Part shown: one piece after another, positions 26,164 to 39,792 of the stretch | Numbering within the stretch: position 1 is the stretch's first letter | How the letters are laid out: every line of letters starts with the position of its first letter | Assembly (NCBI RefSeq): GCF_002531725.1 | Contig: NZ_NWSQ01000016.1 | Location: 124,001 to 188,000, forward strand | Direction of reading: 5' to 3' | Length of the DNA stretch: 64,000 nucleotides | Source: Rhizobium sp. L43 | GTDB taxonomy: Bacteria > Pseudomonadota > Alphaproteobacteria > Rhizobiales > Rhizobiaceae | Translations under genes and position numbers: made by a program | Notes under the pieces: generated by a model | Seen by the model: only the letters and a program-made list of their open reading frames with translations | Database searches by the model: none | Told to the model about the DNA's origin: nothing

Positions 26164-27375
26164 TCAGCGTTCGGCAAGCGCCGGTTCGCCCTTCTTCTCG
26201 CGCACCATGTTGATGAAGCGGCGGAAGAGATAGTGGCTGTCCTGCGGGCCGGGAGAGGCTTCCGGATGGTGCTGGACGGAGAAGACCTGCTTTCCGAGGA
26301 CGCGCAGGCCGCAATTGGTGCCGTCGAAGAGCGAAATATGAGTCTCTTCAACGCCATCGGGCAGTGACTTCGAGTCGACCGCGAAGCCATGGTTCATCGA
26401 GACGATCTCGACCTTGCCTGTCGTATGGTCCTTGACCGGGTGGTTGGCGCCGTGATGGCCCTGGTGCATCTTTTCGGTCTTGGCGCCGAGGGCGAGACCC
26501 AGCATCTGATGGCCGAGGCAGATGCCGAAGACCGGGATATCAGTCTTAACAAGCGTCTTGATGACCGGCACGGCATATTCGCCGGTTGCCGCCGGATCGC
26601 CCGGGCCGTTCGACAGGAAGATGCCGTCCGGCTGCATGGCGAGCACGTCTTCGGCGCTCGTTGCGGCCGGCACGACCGTCACCTTGCAATCGAGGCCGGC
26701 AAACAGCCGCAGGATGTTGCGCTTGACGCCGTAGTCGAGGCAGACGACGTGGTATTTCGCATCCGCCGCGCCAAGTTCACCGTAACCTTCGTTCCAGACC
26801 CACGGGGTCTCTGTCCATTGCGAGGACTGGCCCGACGAAGCGACCTTGGCAAGGTCGAGACCTTCGAGGCCGCTCCAGGCCTTGGCTTCGGCCTTCAGCG
26901 TCTCGATGTCGAAGACGCCGTTCGGATCGTGGGCGATCACCGCGTTCGGAGCGCCGTTCTCACGGATCCAGGCGGTCAGCGCGCGGGTATCGATGCCGCA
27001 GAGACCGATGACGCCACGTGCCTTCAGCCATTGGTCGAGATGCTTGGCGGCGCGGTAGTTCGAAGGGTCGGTGATGTCGGCCTTGAAGATGACGCCGACG
27101 GCACCGTGGCGGGCGGCGGGCGTCAGGTCCTCGATGTCTTCATCGTTGGCGCCGATATTGCCGATATGCGGAAAGGTGAAGGTGACGATCTGGCCGAGAT
27201 AGGAGGGGTCCGTCAGGATTTCCTCATAGCCGGTCAGCGCCGTGTTGAAGACGACTTCGGCCGGCACCTTGCCGGTGGCGCCGATGCCCTTGCCTTCGAT
27301 GACCGTGCCGTCGGCAAGGACGAGCAGGGCGGTCGGCTTTTCGATTGTCCAGGGTGCTGTTGCGGTCATCTTCAT
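26164..27375 (-). CDS. carA: Carbamoyl-phosphate synthase small subunit (glutaminase)
   Basis: A 403-residue class I glutamine amidotransferase that supplies ammonia to CarB. The N-terminal CPSase_sm domain includes ALLVLADGTVIEGKGIGATG and VVFNTALTGYEEILTDPSY. The C-terminal triad region has the nucleophile Cys in FGICLGHQMLGLALG and His/Glu in VQHHPEASPGP. ATG 27373-27375 is chosen, with a second ATG two codons later also possible; both follow GGAAACGGG. The frame extends further in Arg-rich non-family sequence. It is followed by a strong terminator. Confidence 0.96.
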   Translation of the reverse strand: MKMTATAPWTIEKPTALLVLADGTVIEGKGIGATGKVPAEVVFNTALTGYEEILTDPSYLGQIVTFTFPHIGNIGANDEDIEDLTPAARHGAVGVIFKADITDPSNYRAAKHLDQWLKARGVIGLCGIDTRALTAWIRENGAPNAVIAHDPNGVFDIETLKAEAKAWSGLEGLDLAKVASSGQSSQWTETPWVWNEGYGELGAADAKYHVVCLDYGVKRNILRLFAGLDCKVTVVPAATSAEDVLAMQPDGIFLSNGPGDPAATGEYAVPVIKTLVKTDIPVFGICLGHQMLGLALGAKTEKMHQGHHGANHPVKDHTTGKVEIVSMNHGFAVDSKSLPDGVEETHISLFDGTNCGLRVLGKQVFSVQHHPEASPGPQDSHYLFRRFINMVREKKGEPALAER

Positions 27376-27642
27376 CCCGTTTCCGGCGGCTGGTGCGCGC
27401 GTTGCCGCGGCTGGCCGCCTTTTGATCTCGCAGGCGTGTGGACGCGGCAATGCCGCGCGCTTCAGGCCTGATCACGAATTTTGGTGCAGGTGGCGGTAAA
27501 TAGCCACGCAATCGCTTAGCGTCAATCTTTCTAGCCGAGATCGCTGTCGTTTTCCTGCGCTTTATCGCAGCGACCGCGCAATTTATTTGATCCGCCGCAT
27601 CAGCGTGGTTTATGAAGCGGCATCAAAACAGGAGTGAAGACC

Positions 27643-28095
27643 ATGCTGCGCGATCAACTCGCCACCCAGCTGAAAGAGGCGATGAAGGCTAAGAATGCCG
27701 AGCGGCTTTCCACCGTCCGGCTGATTCAGGCCGCGGTCAAGGACCGCGATATCGCCAATCGCGGCACCGGCAAGGAGCAGGCGAGCGATGACGAGATCCT
27801 GCAGATCCTCGCCAAGATGGTGAAGCAGCGCGACGAATCGGCGAAGATCTACGAGGAGAATTCCCGGCCGGAACTTGCCGCCAAGGAGCGCGCCGAAATC
27901 ACCGTCATTCAGGATTTCATGCCGAAGCAGCTTTCGGACGGCGAAGTGCGCGCCAACATCTCGGCGATCATCGCCGAGACAGGTGCCGCAGGCGTCAAGG
28001 ACATGGGCAAGGTGATGGCGGTGCTGAAGGAGCGTTATGCCGGCCAGATGGATTTCGCCAAAGCGTCGGCGACCGTCAAGGAACTGCTGAACTGA
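27643..28095 (+). CDS. GatB/YqeY-domain protein
   Basis: A 150-residue helical protein of the YqeY family, related to the tail of the GatB amidotransferase subunit. It shows LKEAMKAKNAERLSTVRLI, the central IQDFMPKQLSD, and GVKDMGKVMAVLKERYAGQMD. Members are thought to bind tRNA, but their function is unsettled. ATG 27643 follows AGGAG by eight bases; a GTG three codons earlier overlaps that ribosome site. It is divergent from carA; the 267 bases between them hold both promoters. The sequence just downstream (CGCTGCACACTTTTGCG) is a short dispersed motif seen again near 39155. Confidence 0.85.
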   Translation: MLRDQLATQLKEAMKAKNAERLSTVRLIQAAVKDRDIANRGTGKEQASDDEILQILAKMVKQRDESAKIYEENSRPELAAKERAEITVIQDFMPKQLSDGEVRANISAIIAETGAAGVKDMGKVMAVLKERYAGQMDFAKASATVKELLN

Positions 28096-28181
28096 TGCGT
28101 CTTTTATTTTTACGCATGTCTCGGCAAAAGCGTTTCACGCTTTGCCTGGCAAAACCGCTGCACACTTTTGCGTGACAAGCT

Positions 28182-29102
28182 TTAGCTAACGCGTCTCGCC
28201 TGTGGTTCGTCCCGAACCGCAGGCCCGAGCACCGCTTCGGCGGCGGCATCGATGATGGCGAATTTCGCCGCCTGATAATTCCAATATTCCATGATGAAGC
28301 GGCCCGACAGCCAGAAGTCGCCCTTGCGGGAAGGTTCGGTCCAGCCGACGCTCCCCATCGTCGCTGCCTGGGTCAGAAGCCGCTTCAGGTGGGTGTTGGA
28401 GATCATGAACTGTTCGCGGATTTCTCTCAGCGACAGAGGACCGAGCACGACGCGTTCGGCCGTCCGGGGAAATTCCGGAAGGCGCGAGATCAGGTAGTCC
28501 ATCACCAACCCGCCGGTGTTCGCCCAGTTGAAGAGGTTGAAGGTGGGGCCCGGACTGCGGACCGCTTCACTCCCGATGATCGCCCTTGCGATCAGCGGCT
28601 GGATCGCTGCCATCATCGCCGGGGGATCGGCGGTGATCTTGTCGGCGCGTTCACCGCCGTCGAGGCTGTCGAGGATCATCATATGGGCGACGAGCCATCG
28701 GGTGAAATGCTGTTCGGCGATCTCAGTGGGTTCCAGATAGCGTGTGCGCTTGTCGGGGCCGGGAACCGGTCGCAGGAAGCGATAGGCCAGCATCTCCTGC
28801 ATGAAGGCCGCGGCCGTGTTGCGGCTGGCAATGTCGTTCCTGACTGCGAAATCGATGAAGCGGCCGGAATAGAGGCCGCTGCTCCTGCCGTCGTCGGGAT
28901 GACCGTAGTGAAGGGCGAAACCGGCATGGGCCATCAGCCAGCGCTGCTGCGCGGCAAAGATCGAGGCGATACGTGGGCTCTCGCGGTAGATCGAAAGCAT
29001 CTGATCGGCGCAATGCAGGATCGCAGAAAGAAATCGATCGTCTGCTGCAAGATTTTCCGCGGTAAAAGCCATTGGAGAGGTCCAGGAGTTCGGCGCATAC
29101 AT
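28182..29102 (-). CDS. Uncharacterised protein with winged-helix-like C-terminal half
   Basis: I do not recognise the family. The 306 residues carry no signal peptide and no membrane segment. Two stretches look like helix-turn-helix units: DIASRNTAAAFMQEMLAYRF (about 90-110) and LSLREIREQFMISNTHLKRL (about 222-241), the latter followed by a wing-like GSVGWTEPSRKGDFWL. Two winged helices in one chain suggest a transcription regulator. ATG 29102 is used; a second ATG ten codons downstream is possible. It stands alone between yqeY and dnaG. Confidence 0.6.
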   Translation of the reverse strand: MYAPNSWTSPMAFTAENLAADDRFLSAILHCADQMLSIYRESPRIASIFAAQQRWLMAHAGFALHYGHPDDGRSSGLYSGRFIDFAVRNDIASRNTAAAFMQEMLAYRFLRPVPGPDKRTRYLEPTEIAEQHFTRWLVAHMMILDSLDGGERADKITADPPAMMAAIQPLIARAIIGSEAVRSPGPTFNLFNWANTGGLVMDYLISRLPEFPRTAERVVLGPLSLREIREQFMISNTHLKRLLTQAATMGSVGWTEPSRKGDFWLSGRFIMEYWNYQAAKFAIIDAAAEAVLGPAVRDEPQARRVS

Positions 29103-29740
29103 CTTTCATGCAAGCGTCGCCTGTCAACGGTTTTGTCAATAAGCGGTTAATTTCAAAGGAGAGTTGTTGCAAAGGGAGCCAGAATTTAAGAAGGCAGGAG
29201 CTGGGGGCGCTCCTGCCTTCTTGCTCTTTGCTTCCGCCGGCAAACGCAGGGCCGAGGCCCAAGCCGGAGGGTATTTGCAAAGGCACCCTTGCGAAGCGGC
29301 GCCGGGGGTAGGGATGGTGCTTCGCTCGGGGATCGCTTTGTTGAGATCGAACCTATTGCGGGCTGGCGGCTTATTCAAATTACAAAAAAATAATGATTGG
29401 CGAAAACGGCGGTTCGAGAGGCCTCAAAGCGGCGGCTGAACAGCGGCCTCCAAGACGGCGATGCCCAAGCGACGGAATTGATAAATCCCTGTTTCTAAAC
29501 GTTTTAATCCGGAAATCCCGAAGGCTGCGGCTCTTCGTGGAGCACTCGCGACGGTGTCTTTCCCGATCCGCGAGGACAATAATGTCGCACCCCTGTCGCA
29601 GGGGCGATAACGTGTTGTTGATTGGATAACCGACGTCTTGGGCAACCGGTGCACTTGCCTGTGAATAGCGGGTTTTGATGACAAGTTTCGTGGCATGGAG
29701 CGGCAAACCAGCTTATATGAAGCTTGGCCAAGAGGTATAA
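29103..29740. other. Gene-free 638-base stretch upstream of dnaG
   Basis: No convincing gene is present on either strand. The region holds the strong 29188-29222 hairpin (listed separately), a smaller CCCCTG-TCG-CAGGGG hairpin at 29590-29604, and an AT-rich tract near 29380-29395. The dnaG promoter should lie in the last 100 bases. Confidence 0.55.
29188..29222. terminator. Strong hairpin of unclear role upstream of dnaG
   Basis: AAGAAGGCAGGAGC and GCTCCTGCCTTCTT form a perfect 14-pair stem with a seven-base G-rich loop. TTGCTCTTTGC follows on the plus strand. It could end an unannotated transcript from the 29103-29187 side. Confidence 0.45.
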
Positions 29741-31750
29741 ATGCGCTTTTCCAACACCTTTCTCGATGAGATCCGCGACCGCGTTCCGATTTCGAACGTG
29801 ATCGCGCGCCGCGTCAGCTGGGATAAGCGCAAGACCAACGTGTCGCGCGGCGATTACTGGGCCTGCTGCCCGTTCCACGGCGAGAAATCGCCGAGCTTCC
29901 ACTGTGAGGACCGGAAAGGCCGCTATCACTGCTTCGGCTGCGGCGTCACCGGCGACCATTTCCGCTTCCTCAGCGAACTCGAAGGCTTGAGTTTTCCCGA
30001 GGCGGTGCAGCAGATCGCCGACATGGCCGGCGTGCCGATGCCGCTTGCCGACCCTGTCATGGAGAAGCGCGAGAAGGAGCGCGGCTCGCTGATCGACGTC
30101 ATGGAAATGGCGACACAATTTTTCCAGGATCAGTTGCAGACGGCGAATGGGGCGAGGGCGCGCGCCTATCTGCGCGACCGCGGGCTGACAGGGCGCACCA
30201 TCGAGACCTTCCGTCTCGGCTATGCGCCTGACAGCCGTAATGCGCTGAAGGAATTCCTCGCCGGCAAGGGCGTGCTCAAAGAGCAGATCGAGGCCTGCGG
30301 CCTGGTCGTCCATGAAGACGTGCCGGTTTCCTACGATCGCTTCCGCGACCGCATCATGTTCCCGATCCTTTCATCGCGGGAAAAGGTGATCGCCTTCGGC
30401 GGCCGTGCCATGTCGGCCGATGCGCCGGCGAAATATCTGAACTCCAACGAGACGGAGCTCTTCCACAAGGGCAATGTCCTTTACAATTTCGCCCGCGCGC
30501 GCCGTGCGATCCAGGGGCCCGGCCGCGGCGATCCGCAGGACGACACTGCGAGTGGCACCATCATCGCCGTCGAAGGTTATATGGACGTGATCGCGCTCTA
30601 TCAGGCCGGCGTCGAGAATGCCGTTGCGCCGCTCGGTACGGCGCTTACCGAAAACCAGCTCGAACTGCTCTGGAAGATGGTGCCGCAGCCGGTGCTCTGC
30701 TTCGATGGCGACGGCGCCGGCATCCGCGCCGCCAATCGCGCCGCCGAACTGGCGCTGCCGCATCTGAAGCCCGGCCGTTCCGTCCGCTTCGCGCTTCTGC
30801 CCGATGGCAAGGATCCCGACGATCTGGTGCGCGATGACGGCCGCGCGCCGTTCGACAAGGTGATGAGCCAGGCAAAGCCGCTTTCCGAGATGTTGTGGAG
30901 CCGGGAGGTCAACACCGGCAAGTTCGATACGCCTGAGGCACGCGCCGAGCTCGAAGCGCGGCTGAAGCAACTGGTCGCCGTCATCGCCGACGAGAATGTG
31001 CGCCGCCACTATCAGCAGGATATTCGCGACAGGCTGAACGCCTTCTTCCAGCCGCAGTTCCAGAACCGCAACAATGGCGAACGCCGCGGCGGCTTCAACG
31101 GCAATGGCAATTACCGCGCCGGCCGCGACAATGCCGGCAAGGCAGGGCCGAAAAGCCCCAGCGTCATTTCCGACCGGCTTGCCCGCTCAGGCCCCGTGCG
31201 CGGCCACCGGGACAATACGGCGTTGCGCGAAAGTGTGCTGGCGCTGACCGTCATCAATCATCCCTCGCTGATGATCGACGATTATGACGAAATCGCCGCG
31301 ATCGACTATGACAGCCGCGAGCTGCAGCGGCTCTGGTCGGCGATGCTGGGAGCCGCCGCTGCCGTCGCCGGCCCGCATCTGACGCGCGAATATCTGACCG
31401 AACGGCTGGAGTTCGAGGGCTTCGGCGCGCTGATCAAGAGCCTCGATCAGCAGGTGCGCAATGCCCGGCTCTGGACGGCGACCGAGGAGGCGGCGATGGA
31501 GGATGCACGCGAAGGCTACCGCCAGGCGCTGGCCTTCCACAAACGGGCGAAGGCGCTGCGCCGGCAGAAGATCGAACTCGAGCGCGAGATCGCGTTGGCG
31601 ACCGAAGCCGGTGACGGCGAGGCGATCGTTCAACTGATGCGGGCGCAGCAGGAAGTGCATTTCGAAGGGGTGCGCCTTGAGAACCAGGAGGCGATCATCG
31701 ATGGCTTCGGGGTGCTTTCCGGCCGTGTCAAAGGGGCGGCGAACCACTGA
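29741..31750 (+). CDS. dnaG: DNA primase
   Basis: A 669-residue primase that makes RNA primers for DNA replication. It has the N-terminal CHC2 zinc finger ([13 protein letters not shown] then [10 protein letters not shown]), the catalytic TOPRIM domain with the acidic motif [11 protein letters not shown] and the [16 protein letters not shown] segment, and a C-terminal helicase-interaction region after a Gly/Asn/Arg-rich linker (about residues 445-470). Its TGA overlaps the recQ ATG by one base. It is not next to rpoD, which lies 5 kb downstream. Confidence 0.97.
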   Translation: MRFSNTFLDEIRDRVPISNVIARRVSWDKRKTNVSRGDYWACCPFHGEKSPSFHCEDRKGRYHCFGCGVTGDHFRFLSELEGLSFPEAVQQIADMAGVPMPLADPVMEKREKERGSLIDVMEMATQFFQDQLQTANGARARAYLRDRGLTGRTIETFRLGYAPDSRNALKEFLAGKGVLKEQIEACGLVVHEDVPVSYDRFRDRIMFPILSSREKVIAFGGRAMSADAPAKYLNSNETELFHKGNVLYNFARARRAIQGPGRGDPQDDTASGTIIAVEGYMDVIALYQAGVENAVAPLGTALTENQLELLWKMVPQPVLCFDGDGAGIRAANRAAELALPHLKPGRSVRFALLPDGKDPDDLVRDDGRAPFDKVMSQAKPLSEMLWSREVNTGKFDTPEARAELEARLKQLVAVIADENVRRHYQQDIRDRLNAFFQPQFQNRNNGERRGGFNGNGNYRAGRDNAGKAGPKSPSVISDRLARSGPVRGHRDNTALRESVLALTVINHPSLMIDDYDEIAAIDYDSRELQRLWSAMLGAAAAVAGPHLTREYLTERLEFEGFGALIKSLDQQVRNARLWTATEEAAMEDAREGYRQALAFHKRAKALRRQKIELEREIALATEAGDGEAIVQLMRAQQEVHFEGVRLENQEAIIDGFGVLSGRVKGAANH

Positions 31751-33618
31751 TGTCGCTGACCGAACGGAACGAACCGGGCTTTTCCGCCTCCGATGCGCTG
31801 TTTTCCGCCGGCCGCGCGCCGCTCGATATCCTCAAGCAGGTTTACGGCTATTCCTCCTTCCGCGGCAAGCAGCAGCAGGTGGTCGAGCATGTGGTTTCCG
31901 GCGGCGATGCTGTGGTGCTCTTCCCCACGGGTGCCGGAAAATCGCTGTGCTTCCAGATCCCGGCGCTCTGCCGTGACGGTGTGGGCATCGTCGTTTCGCC
32001 GCTGATTGCGCTGATGCGCGATCAGGTGGAGGCGATGAAGCAGCTCGGCATCCGCGCCGCAGCGCTCAATTCGTCGCTGTCGCGCGAGGAATTCGTCGAG
32101 GTTCGCCGCGCGCTTTCGGCAGGCCGGCTCGACCTTCTCTACGTGACGCCCGAGCGCATTCTGACCGATGGGTTCCGTGACCTGATCGCCAACGAGAAGA
32201 TCGCGCTGTTTGCTATCGATGAGGCGCACTGCGTCTCGCAATGGGGTCATGATTTCCGGCCGGAATATCGTGCGCTCGGCCGACTCGGCGAACAATATCC
32301 CGGCGTGCCGCGCATCGCCCTGACGGCGACGGCCGATCCGCATACGCGCGACGACATCATCGAGCGGCTGGGACTCGATGCTGCGGAGATCTTCACCACC
32401 AGCTTCGACCGTCCGAATATTGCCTACGAGATTGTCGAGCGCGACCAGCCGCGACAGCAGCTCCTGCGGTTTCTCTCCGGACACAAGGGCAATAGCGGCA
32501 TCGTCTATTGCCTGTCGCGCGCCAAGGTCGAGGATACGGCCGAATGGCTGAACGGGCAGGGCATTCGTGCGCTCGCCTATCATGCCGGTATGGACAGGGC
32601 GGTTCGCGACGCCAATCAGGATGCGTTCCTGAAAGAAGAGAATCTTTGCCTGGTCGCCACCGTCGCTTTCGGCATGGGCATCGACAAGCCGAATGTGCGT
32701 TATGTCGCCCATCTCGACCTGCCGGGCTCGGTGGAAGCCTATTACCAGGAGACCGGGCGCGCCGGGCGGGACGGCCTGCCGTCGGAGGTCTGGATGGCCT
32801 ATGGCATGGCCGACGTCATCCAGCGCGGCCGGATGATCGACGAGGGCAGTGCCGCCGCCGAGATCAAGCGGGTCGAACGCGCCAAGCTCAACGCCTTGCT
32901 GGCGATCTGCGAGACGGCCTCCTGCCGCCGCCAGGCGATCCTTGCCCATTTCGGCGAGGCGCATGCCGGCCAGTGCGGCAATTGCGACACCTGCCTGAAA
33001 CCGGTCGAGACCTGGGAGGGCACGGAGGCCGCAATCAAGGCGCTGGCTGCGATCTATCGCACCGGCGAGCGTTTCGGCGCCGGCCATGTCGTCGACGTGC
33101 TCCTCGGCAACGTCAACGAAAAGACCGAGCGTTTCGGCCACACAGAGATGCCGGTCTTCGGCGCCGGCAAGGATATTCCGGCGCGTGTCTGGCAATCGGT
33201 CTTCCGCCAGCTGCTCGCCATGGGGCTGATCCGCGTCGACCACGAAGCTTTCGGCGCGCTGAAGCTGGAGCCGGAGGCGCGCGCCGTCTTCAAGCACGAG
33301 CGGCAGGTGTTCTTCCGCAAGGACCGCCCGGCTTCGGAGCGGCGCACGAAGAAGGCGGAACGCAGCGAACGCAAGTCGGCACTCTCAGGCGCCGACGGCA
33401 CTCTGTTCGAAGCGCTGAGAGCCGAGCGCATGGCGATCGCGAAATCGCTCGGTGTGCCGCCCTATGTCGTCTTTCCCGATACGACGCTGATCGCCTTCGC
33501 CACGGAGAAGCCGCGCAGCCGCAAGGAGCTGCTCGCCATATCAGGCGTCGGACAGGCAAAGCTCGAACGCTACGGCGATCCCTTCCTGGAGATCATCCTC
33601 TCGCACGACAGGGATTGA
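31750..33618 (+). CDS. recQ: ATP-dependent DNA helicase RecQ
   Basis: A 622-residue 3'-5' superfamily-2 helicase for recombination repair. Visible motifs are Walker [13 protein letters not shown], the DEAH box [19 protein letters not shown], motif [12 protein letters not shown], the RecQ zinc cysteines (CETASCRRQ to CGNCDTC), a winged-helix region, and an HRDC domain at the C-terminus ([20 protein letters not shown]). The start overlaps the dnaG stop (TGATG), so the two are translated from one message. Confidence 0.96.
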   Translation: MSLTERNEPGFSASDALFSAGRAPLDILKQVYGYSSFRGKQQQVVEHVVSGGDAVVLFPTGAGKSLCFQIPALCRDGVGIVVSPLIALMRDQVEAMKQLGIRAAALNSSLSREEFVEVRRALSAGRLDLLYVTPERILTDGFRDLIANEKIALFAIDEAHCVSQWGHDFRPEYRALGRLGEQYPGVPRIALTATADPHTRDDIIERLGLDAAEIFTTSFDRPNIAYEIVERDQPRQQLLRFLSGHKGNSGIVYCLSRAKVEDTAEWLNGQGIRALAYHAGMDRAVRDANQDAFLKEENLCLVATVAFGMGIDKPNVRYVAHLDLPGSVEAYYQETGRAGRDGLPSEVWMAYGMADVIQRGRMIDEGSAAAEIKRVERAKLNALLAICETASCRRQAILAHFGEAHAGQCGNCDTCLKPVETWEGTEAAIKALAAIYRTGERFGAGHVVDVLLGNVNEKTERFGHTEMPVFGAGKDIPARVWQSVFRQLLAMGLIRVDHEAFGALKLEPEARAVFKHERQVFFRKDRPASERRTKKAERSERKSALSGADGTLFEALRAERMAIAKSLGVPPYVVFPDTTLIAFATEKPRSRKELLAISGVGQAKLERYGDPFLEIILSHDRD

Positions 33619-33714
33619 ACAGCTGACGGCTGATCGCGGTCCCGCGCTGAAGAAGACAAGCCGGTGGCGATATGCTAACCCGGCTGGGACGGAAATCTTC
33701 ACGAAGGGCCGCCC

Positions 33715-34902
33715 ATGACCTCACAATTCCTCTCCCATCTCCGTAACGAGATTTCGGCGCTGAAGGATGCCGGCCTCTACAAGTCCGAACGCGTCATCAC
33801 CTCGAAGCAGTCCGGCGAAATCGCCGTTGTTTCCGGCGAGCGGGTGCTGAATTTCTGCGCCAACAACTATCTCGGCCTTGCCGACAACGCGGAACTGGCC
33901 GAGGCCGGCAAGCAGGCGCTTGATCGCTACGGCTACGGCATGGCCTCGGTGCGCTTCATCTGCGGCACGCAGGAAGAGCACAAGCAGCTCGAAGCGCGCA
34001 TCTCCGCCTTTCTCGGCATGGAAGACACGATCCTCTATTCCTCCTGCTTCGACGCCAATGGCGGACTGTTCGAAACACTGCTCTCCGAAGAGGATACAAT
34101 CATCTCGGACGCGCTAAACCATGCCTCGATCATCGACGGCGTCAGGCTTTCGAAGGGCAAGCGCTTTCGCTACGCAAACAATGATATGGCGGCACTCGAA
34201 GAGGAATTGAAAAAGGCCGAAGGCAGCCGCTACAAGCTGATCGCCACCGACGGTGTATTCTCGATGGACGGGATCATCGCCAATCTCGGCGGTGTCTGCG
34301 ATCTCGCCGAGAAATACGGTGCCATGGTCATGGTCGATGACAGCCATGCGGTGGGTTTCGTCGGCAAGAACGGCCGCGGCTCGCCGGAACATTGCGGCGT
34401 CGAGGGCCGGATCGACATCATCACCGGCACGCTCGGCAAGGCGCTCGGCGGTGCATCGGGCGGTTATACCGCGGCGAAAGCCGAAGTCGTCGAATGGCTG
34501 CGGCAGCGCTCGCGGCCCTATCTGTTTTCGAACACGCTGGCGCCGGTTATTGCGGCGGCCTCGCTGAAAGTGTTCGACCTGATCGAAAACGGCGACGCCT
34601 TGCGCAAGCGCCTGTCCGACAATGCCGACCTCTTCCGCAGCGAAATGACCAAGCTCGGCTTCACGCTCGCCGGCGAAGGTCATCCGATCATCCCGGTCAT
34701 GCTGGGTGACGCCAAGCTCGCCCAGGATATGGCGGGCCTGATGCTGAAGAAGGGCATCTATGTCATCGGCTTTTCCTTCCCGGTGGTGCCGAAAGGCCAG
34801 GCCCGCATCCGCACGCAGATGTCGGCGGCGCATTCGCGGGCGGATGTCGAGCGGGCGATTGCCGCCTTTGCCGAGGCAGGGCGGGAATTGGGTGTGATTT
34901 GA
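33715..34902 (+). CDS. kbl: Glycine C-acetyltransferase (2-amino-3-ketobutyrate CoA ligase)
   Basis: A 395-residue PLP enzyme of the alpha-oxoamine synthase family that cleaves 2-amino-3-ketobutyrate with CoA to glycine and acetyl-CoA. It shows [12 protein letters not shown], the [10 protein letters not shown] substrate region, [16 protein letters not shown] (the cofactor-binding Asp and His) and the PLP lysine in [14 protein letters not shown]. It is followed, beyond an intergenic repeat, by tdh, which makes its substrate from threonine. The pair forms the threonine-to-glycine route. Confidence 0.96.
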   Translation: MTSQFLSHLRNEISALKDAGLYKSERVITSKQSGEIAVVSGERVLNFCANNYLGLADNAELAEAGKQALDRYGYGMASVRFICGTQEEHKQLEARISAFLGMEDTILYSSCFDANGGLFETLLSEEDTIISDALNHASIIDGVRLSKGKRFRYANNDMAALEEELKKAEGSRYKLIATDGVFSMDGIIANLGGVCDLAEKYGAMVMVDDSHAVGFVGKNGRGSPEHCGVEGRIDIITGTLGKALGGASGGYTAAKAEVVEWLRQRSRPYLFSNTLAPVIAAASLKVFDLIENGDALRKRLSDNADLFRSEMTKLGFTLAGEGHPIIPVMLGDAKLAQDMAGLMLKKGIYVIGFSFPVVPKGQARIRTQMSAAHSRADVERAIAAFAEAGRELGVI

Positions 34903-34914
34903 GAATGGGTTTGC

Positions 34915-35116
34915 CCCTCTTCTCCCCAGCGGGGGTCCGAAGGACGGGTCGAGACCCGCGGCTCGACCCCGGTCGGTGACCCGAAGGGTCGGATGAGAGG
35001 CGAGCGAAGCGAGGTTTCGAGCGGCGAGCGAGGAATAAATTCTAGTTTAGACGGCGTGCCGTGCGGCCCCCTCATCCGCCCTATCGGGCACCTTCTCCCC
35101 GCTGGGGAGAAGAGGG
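34915..35116. repeat. RIME-like mosaic element between kbl and tdh
   Basis: A 202-base insertion bounded by perfect 20-base inverted repeats (34915-34934 and 35097-35116) that read CCCTCTTCTCCCCAGCGGGG and its complement. Inside are further short palindromes and the CCCCCTCATCCGCC motif shared with other repeats in the window. This fits rhizobium-specific intergenic mosaic elements. It separates two genes of one pathway, and its ends could form a long hairpin in the kbl-tdh transcript. Confidence 0.75.
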
Positions 35117-35156
35117 AGTCGAGAGGACGGCGCCAAATAAATGTGGGGATGGTTGA

Positions 35157-36194
<1,038 letters not shown>

Positions 36195-36204
36195 GGAGGA
36201 CGAC

Positions 36205-36552
36205 ATGATTTATGAAGGAAGCTGCCATTGCGGCAACGTGGCTTTCGAGGTCGAAGGCGAATTCACCGAGGCGCTCGATTGCAACTGTTCGCTCTGCCGC
36301 CGGCGCGGCGGGCTTCTCGCCTTCGTGCCGCGTGACAAGCTGGTGCTGAAGACGCCCGAGGCTAATCTCTCGACCTATACTTTCAACTGGCATGTCATCC
36401 GGCATCACTTCTGCGCCAATTGCGGCATCGCGCCATTCGGTGAGGGCGTGGGCCCGAACGGTGCGGCGATGGCCTCGATCAATCTGCGCTGTATTCCCGC
36501 GGTCGATCTCGGGGCGCTGACGGTGACGGCCTATGATGGCAAGGCAAAATAA
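36205..36552 (+). CDS. GFA/CENP-V-fold zinc protein
   Basis: A 115-residue protein with the glutathione-dependent formaldehyde-activating enzyme fold. Zinc ligands are visible in SCHCGNVAFE, CNCSLCRRRGGLL and HHFCANCGI. Few members have a proven reaction. GGAGGACGAC precedes the ATG, and the gene starts ten bases after tdh, so it is probably the last gene of the threonine operon, though a link to threonine breakdown is only positional. Confidence 0.82.
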   Translation: MIYEGSCHCGNVAFEVEGEFTEALDCNCSLCRRRGGLLAFVPRDKLVLKTPEANLSTYTFNWHVIRHHFCANCGIAPFGEGVGPNGAAMASINLRCIPAVDLGALTVTAYDGKAK

Positions 36553-37020
36553 CCAATATTCGTCGGTCAGGGGCGAATAGATCGCCGGCAGGACTGCAAA
36601 AATGGCCGAAACACCTGCAGCAGCAGGCAAAATTCTTGCTGCCCTTGTCTTTTGTTCGCCGCCTCTTAAATAAGGTTCGCAATCGCTGCCGCGGTTCAAA
36701 GCCTGTGGATAAGGCTTTTTCCGATTTTTCGTGGGCTTTTTTTTGTGGAAAAGCTTGACGAGAGCAAAAAATGTGGGAATCACCGTTCGACTTGTTGAAA
36801 CGGTGAACTGGGTCAAGGCGGATCGCGCAACCATGGCCGGAAATCCAAAAGCAAAAAAGCTTTGCTGTCCGGTGCCGGCTATCGTGGTTAATCAGGCTTT
36901 AAATGTCATCCCGTTAGGTGGGCAAAGGTGATTCGAGGGCGGCGCGAGCGACGCGTCTGGCCCTGAGACGGCCCATTCACCGTAGCGAGATTGGATAGCG
37001 TCAGGAAGGCGACGATATAA
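36553..37020. other. 468-base leader region of rpoD
   Basis: No gene is supported here. The region has AT-rich tracts (GGCTTTTTTTTGTGG near 36735) and short inverted repeats, as expected for several promoters of the housekeeping sigma gene, but I could not fix a -35/-10 pair with confidence. A ribosome site (CAGGAAGGCGAC) lies just before rpoD. Confidence 0.5.
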
Positions 37021-39078
<2,058 letters not shown>

Positions 39079-39104
39079 GGGACGACAAGATCTCTACGAT
39101 TGCG

Positions 39105-39137
39105 AAAGCCGGGCTTCATGTCCGGCTTTTTGCTTTT
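39105..39137 (+). terminator. Intrinsic terminator of rpoD
   Basis: AAAGCCGG, a nine-base loop and CCGGCTTT are followed by TTGCTTTTTG, 27 bases past the rpoD stop. Confidence 0.88.
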
Positions 39138-39320
39138 TGTCTTTGCGCCACTGCCGCACACTTTTGGGCGACGCACTAATACCAATGATCCTGGCGGCTT
39201 TCTTGTCGCTCGGGGGTGACAAGATTATAGTCCGGCCACGGGGGAAGAAATCGATCGCGATGCGCGAGCGAGGACCGATGCATGCCCGTGTCGGGCGAAT
39301 CCTCCGTTGGGAGGTGCGAA

Positions 39321-39614
39321 ATGACCACTTACATCGTGTTGATCAACTGGACGGACCAAGGTGTGCGCAACGTTCGCGACTCGTCAAAACGGCTGGATGC
39401 GGCGAAGAAACTGCTCGGCGACATGGGCGGCTCCTTCAACCAGTTCTTTCTGACGATGGGCGGTTACGACATGGTGGCTGTCTGCGAAGCGCCTGACGAT
39501 GCCGTCATGGCGCGGTTTGGCCTCTCGCTGGCGATGGGCGGCAATGTCCGCACCCAGACACTGAAGGCATTCCCGGAGGCCGCCTATCGAGAGATCATCG
39601 GCTCGCTTGGTTGA
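39321..39614 (+). CDS. GYD-domain protein
   Basis: A 97-residue single-domain protein named for its GGYDMVAVCEAP segment, with a ferredoxin-like alternation of strands and helices (MTTYIVLINWTDQGVRNV at the start). The family has no settled function. GGGAGG lies seven bases before the ATG; an open extension upstream lacks a ribosome site. It stands alone after the rpoD terminator. Confidence 0.8.
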   Translation: MTTYIVLINWTDQGVRNVRDSSKRLDAAKKLLGDMGGSFNQFFLTMGGYDMVAVCEAPDDAVMARFGLSLAMGGNVRTQTLKAFPEAAYREIIGSLG

Positions 39615-39792
39615 TTGCGACGTTGATCGCGACAAGGGACCGCTATCGGCGATCATAAACGTTGCGCAACTCGCGTCAGACTGGCACTGTCGCCCTGTCC
39701 TTAATTCCTCGTGGCGCATCGGCAGGCTCTTGATGAAAGCGTTCCTGGGTTTCATGACCGCCTTCGATTGCCCGACGGCTGTTTCCTGAGCG

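Noticed and set aside
31630-33297. 555-codon minus-strand frame opposite recQ
   Set aside because: Shadow of recQ, which shows all helicase motifs.
34903-35156. Possible CRISPR-like array between kbl and tdh
   Set aside because: The repeated motifs are inverted and irregular, with no constant repeat and spacer lengths. It is a mosaic palindromic element.
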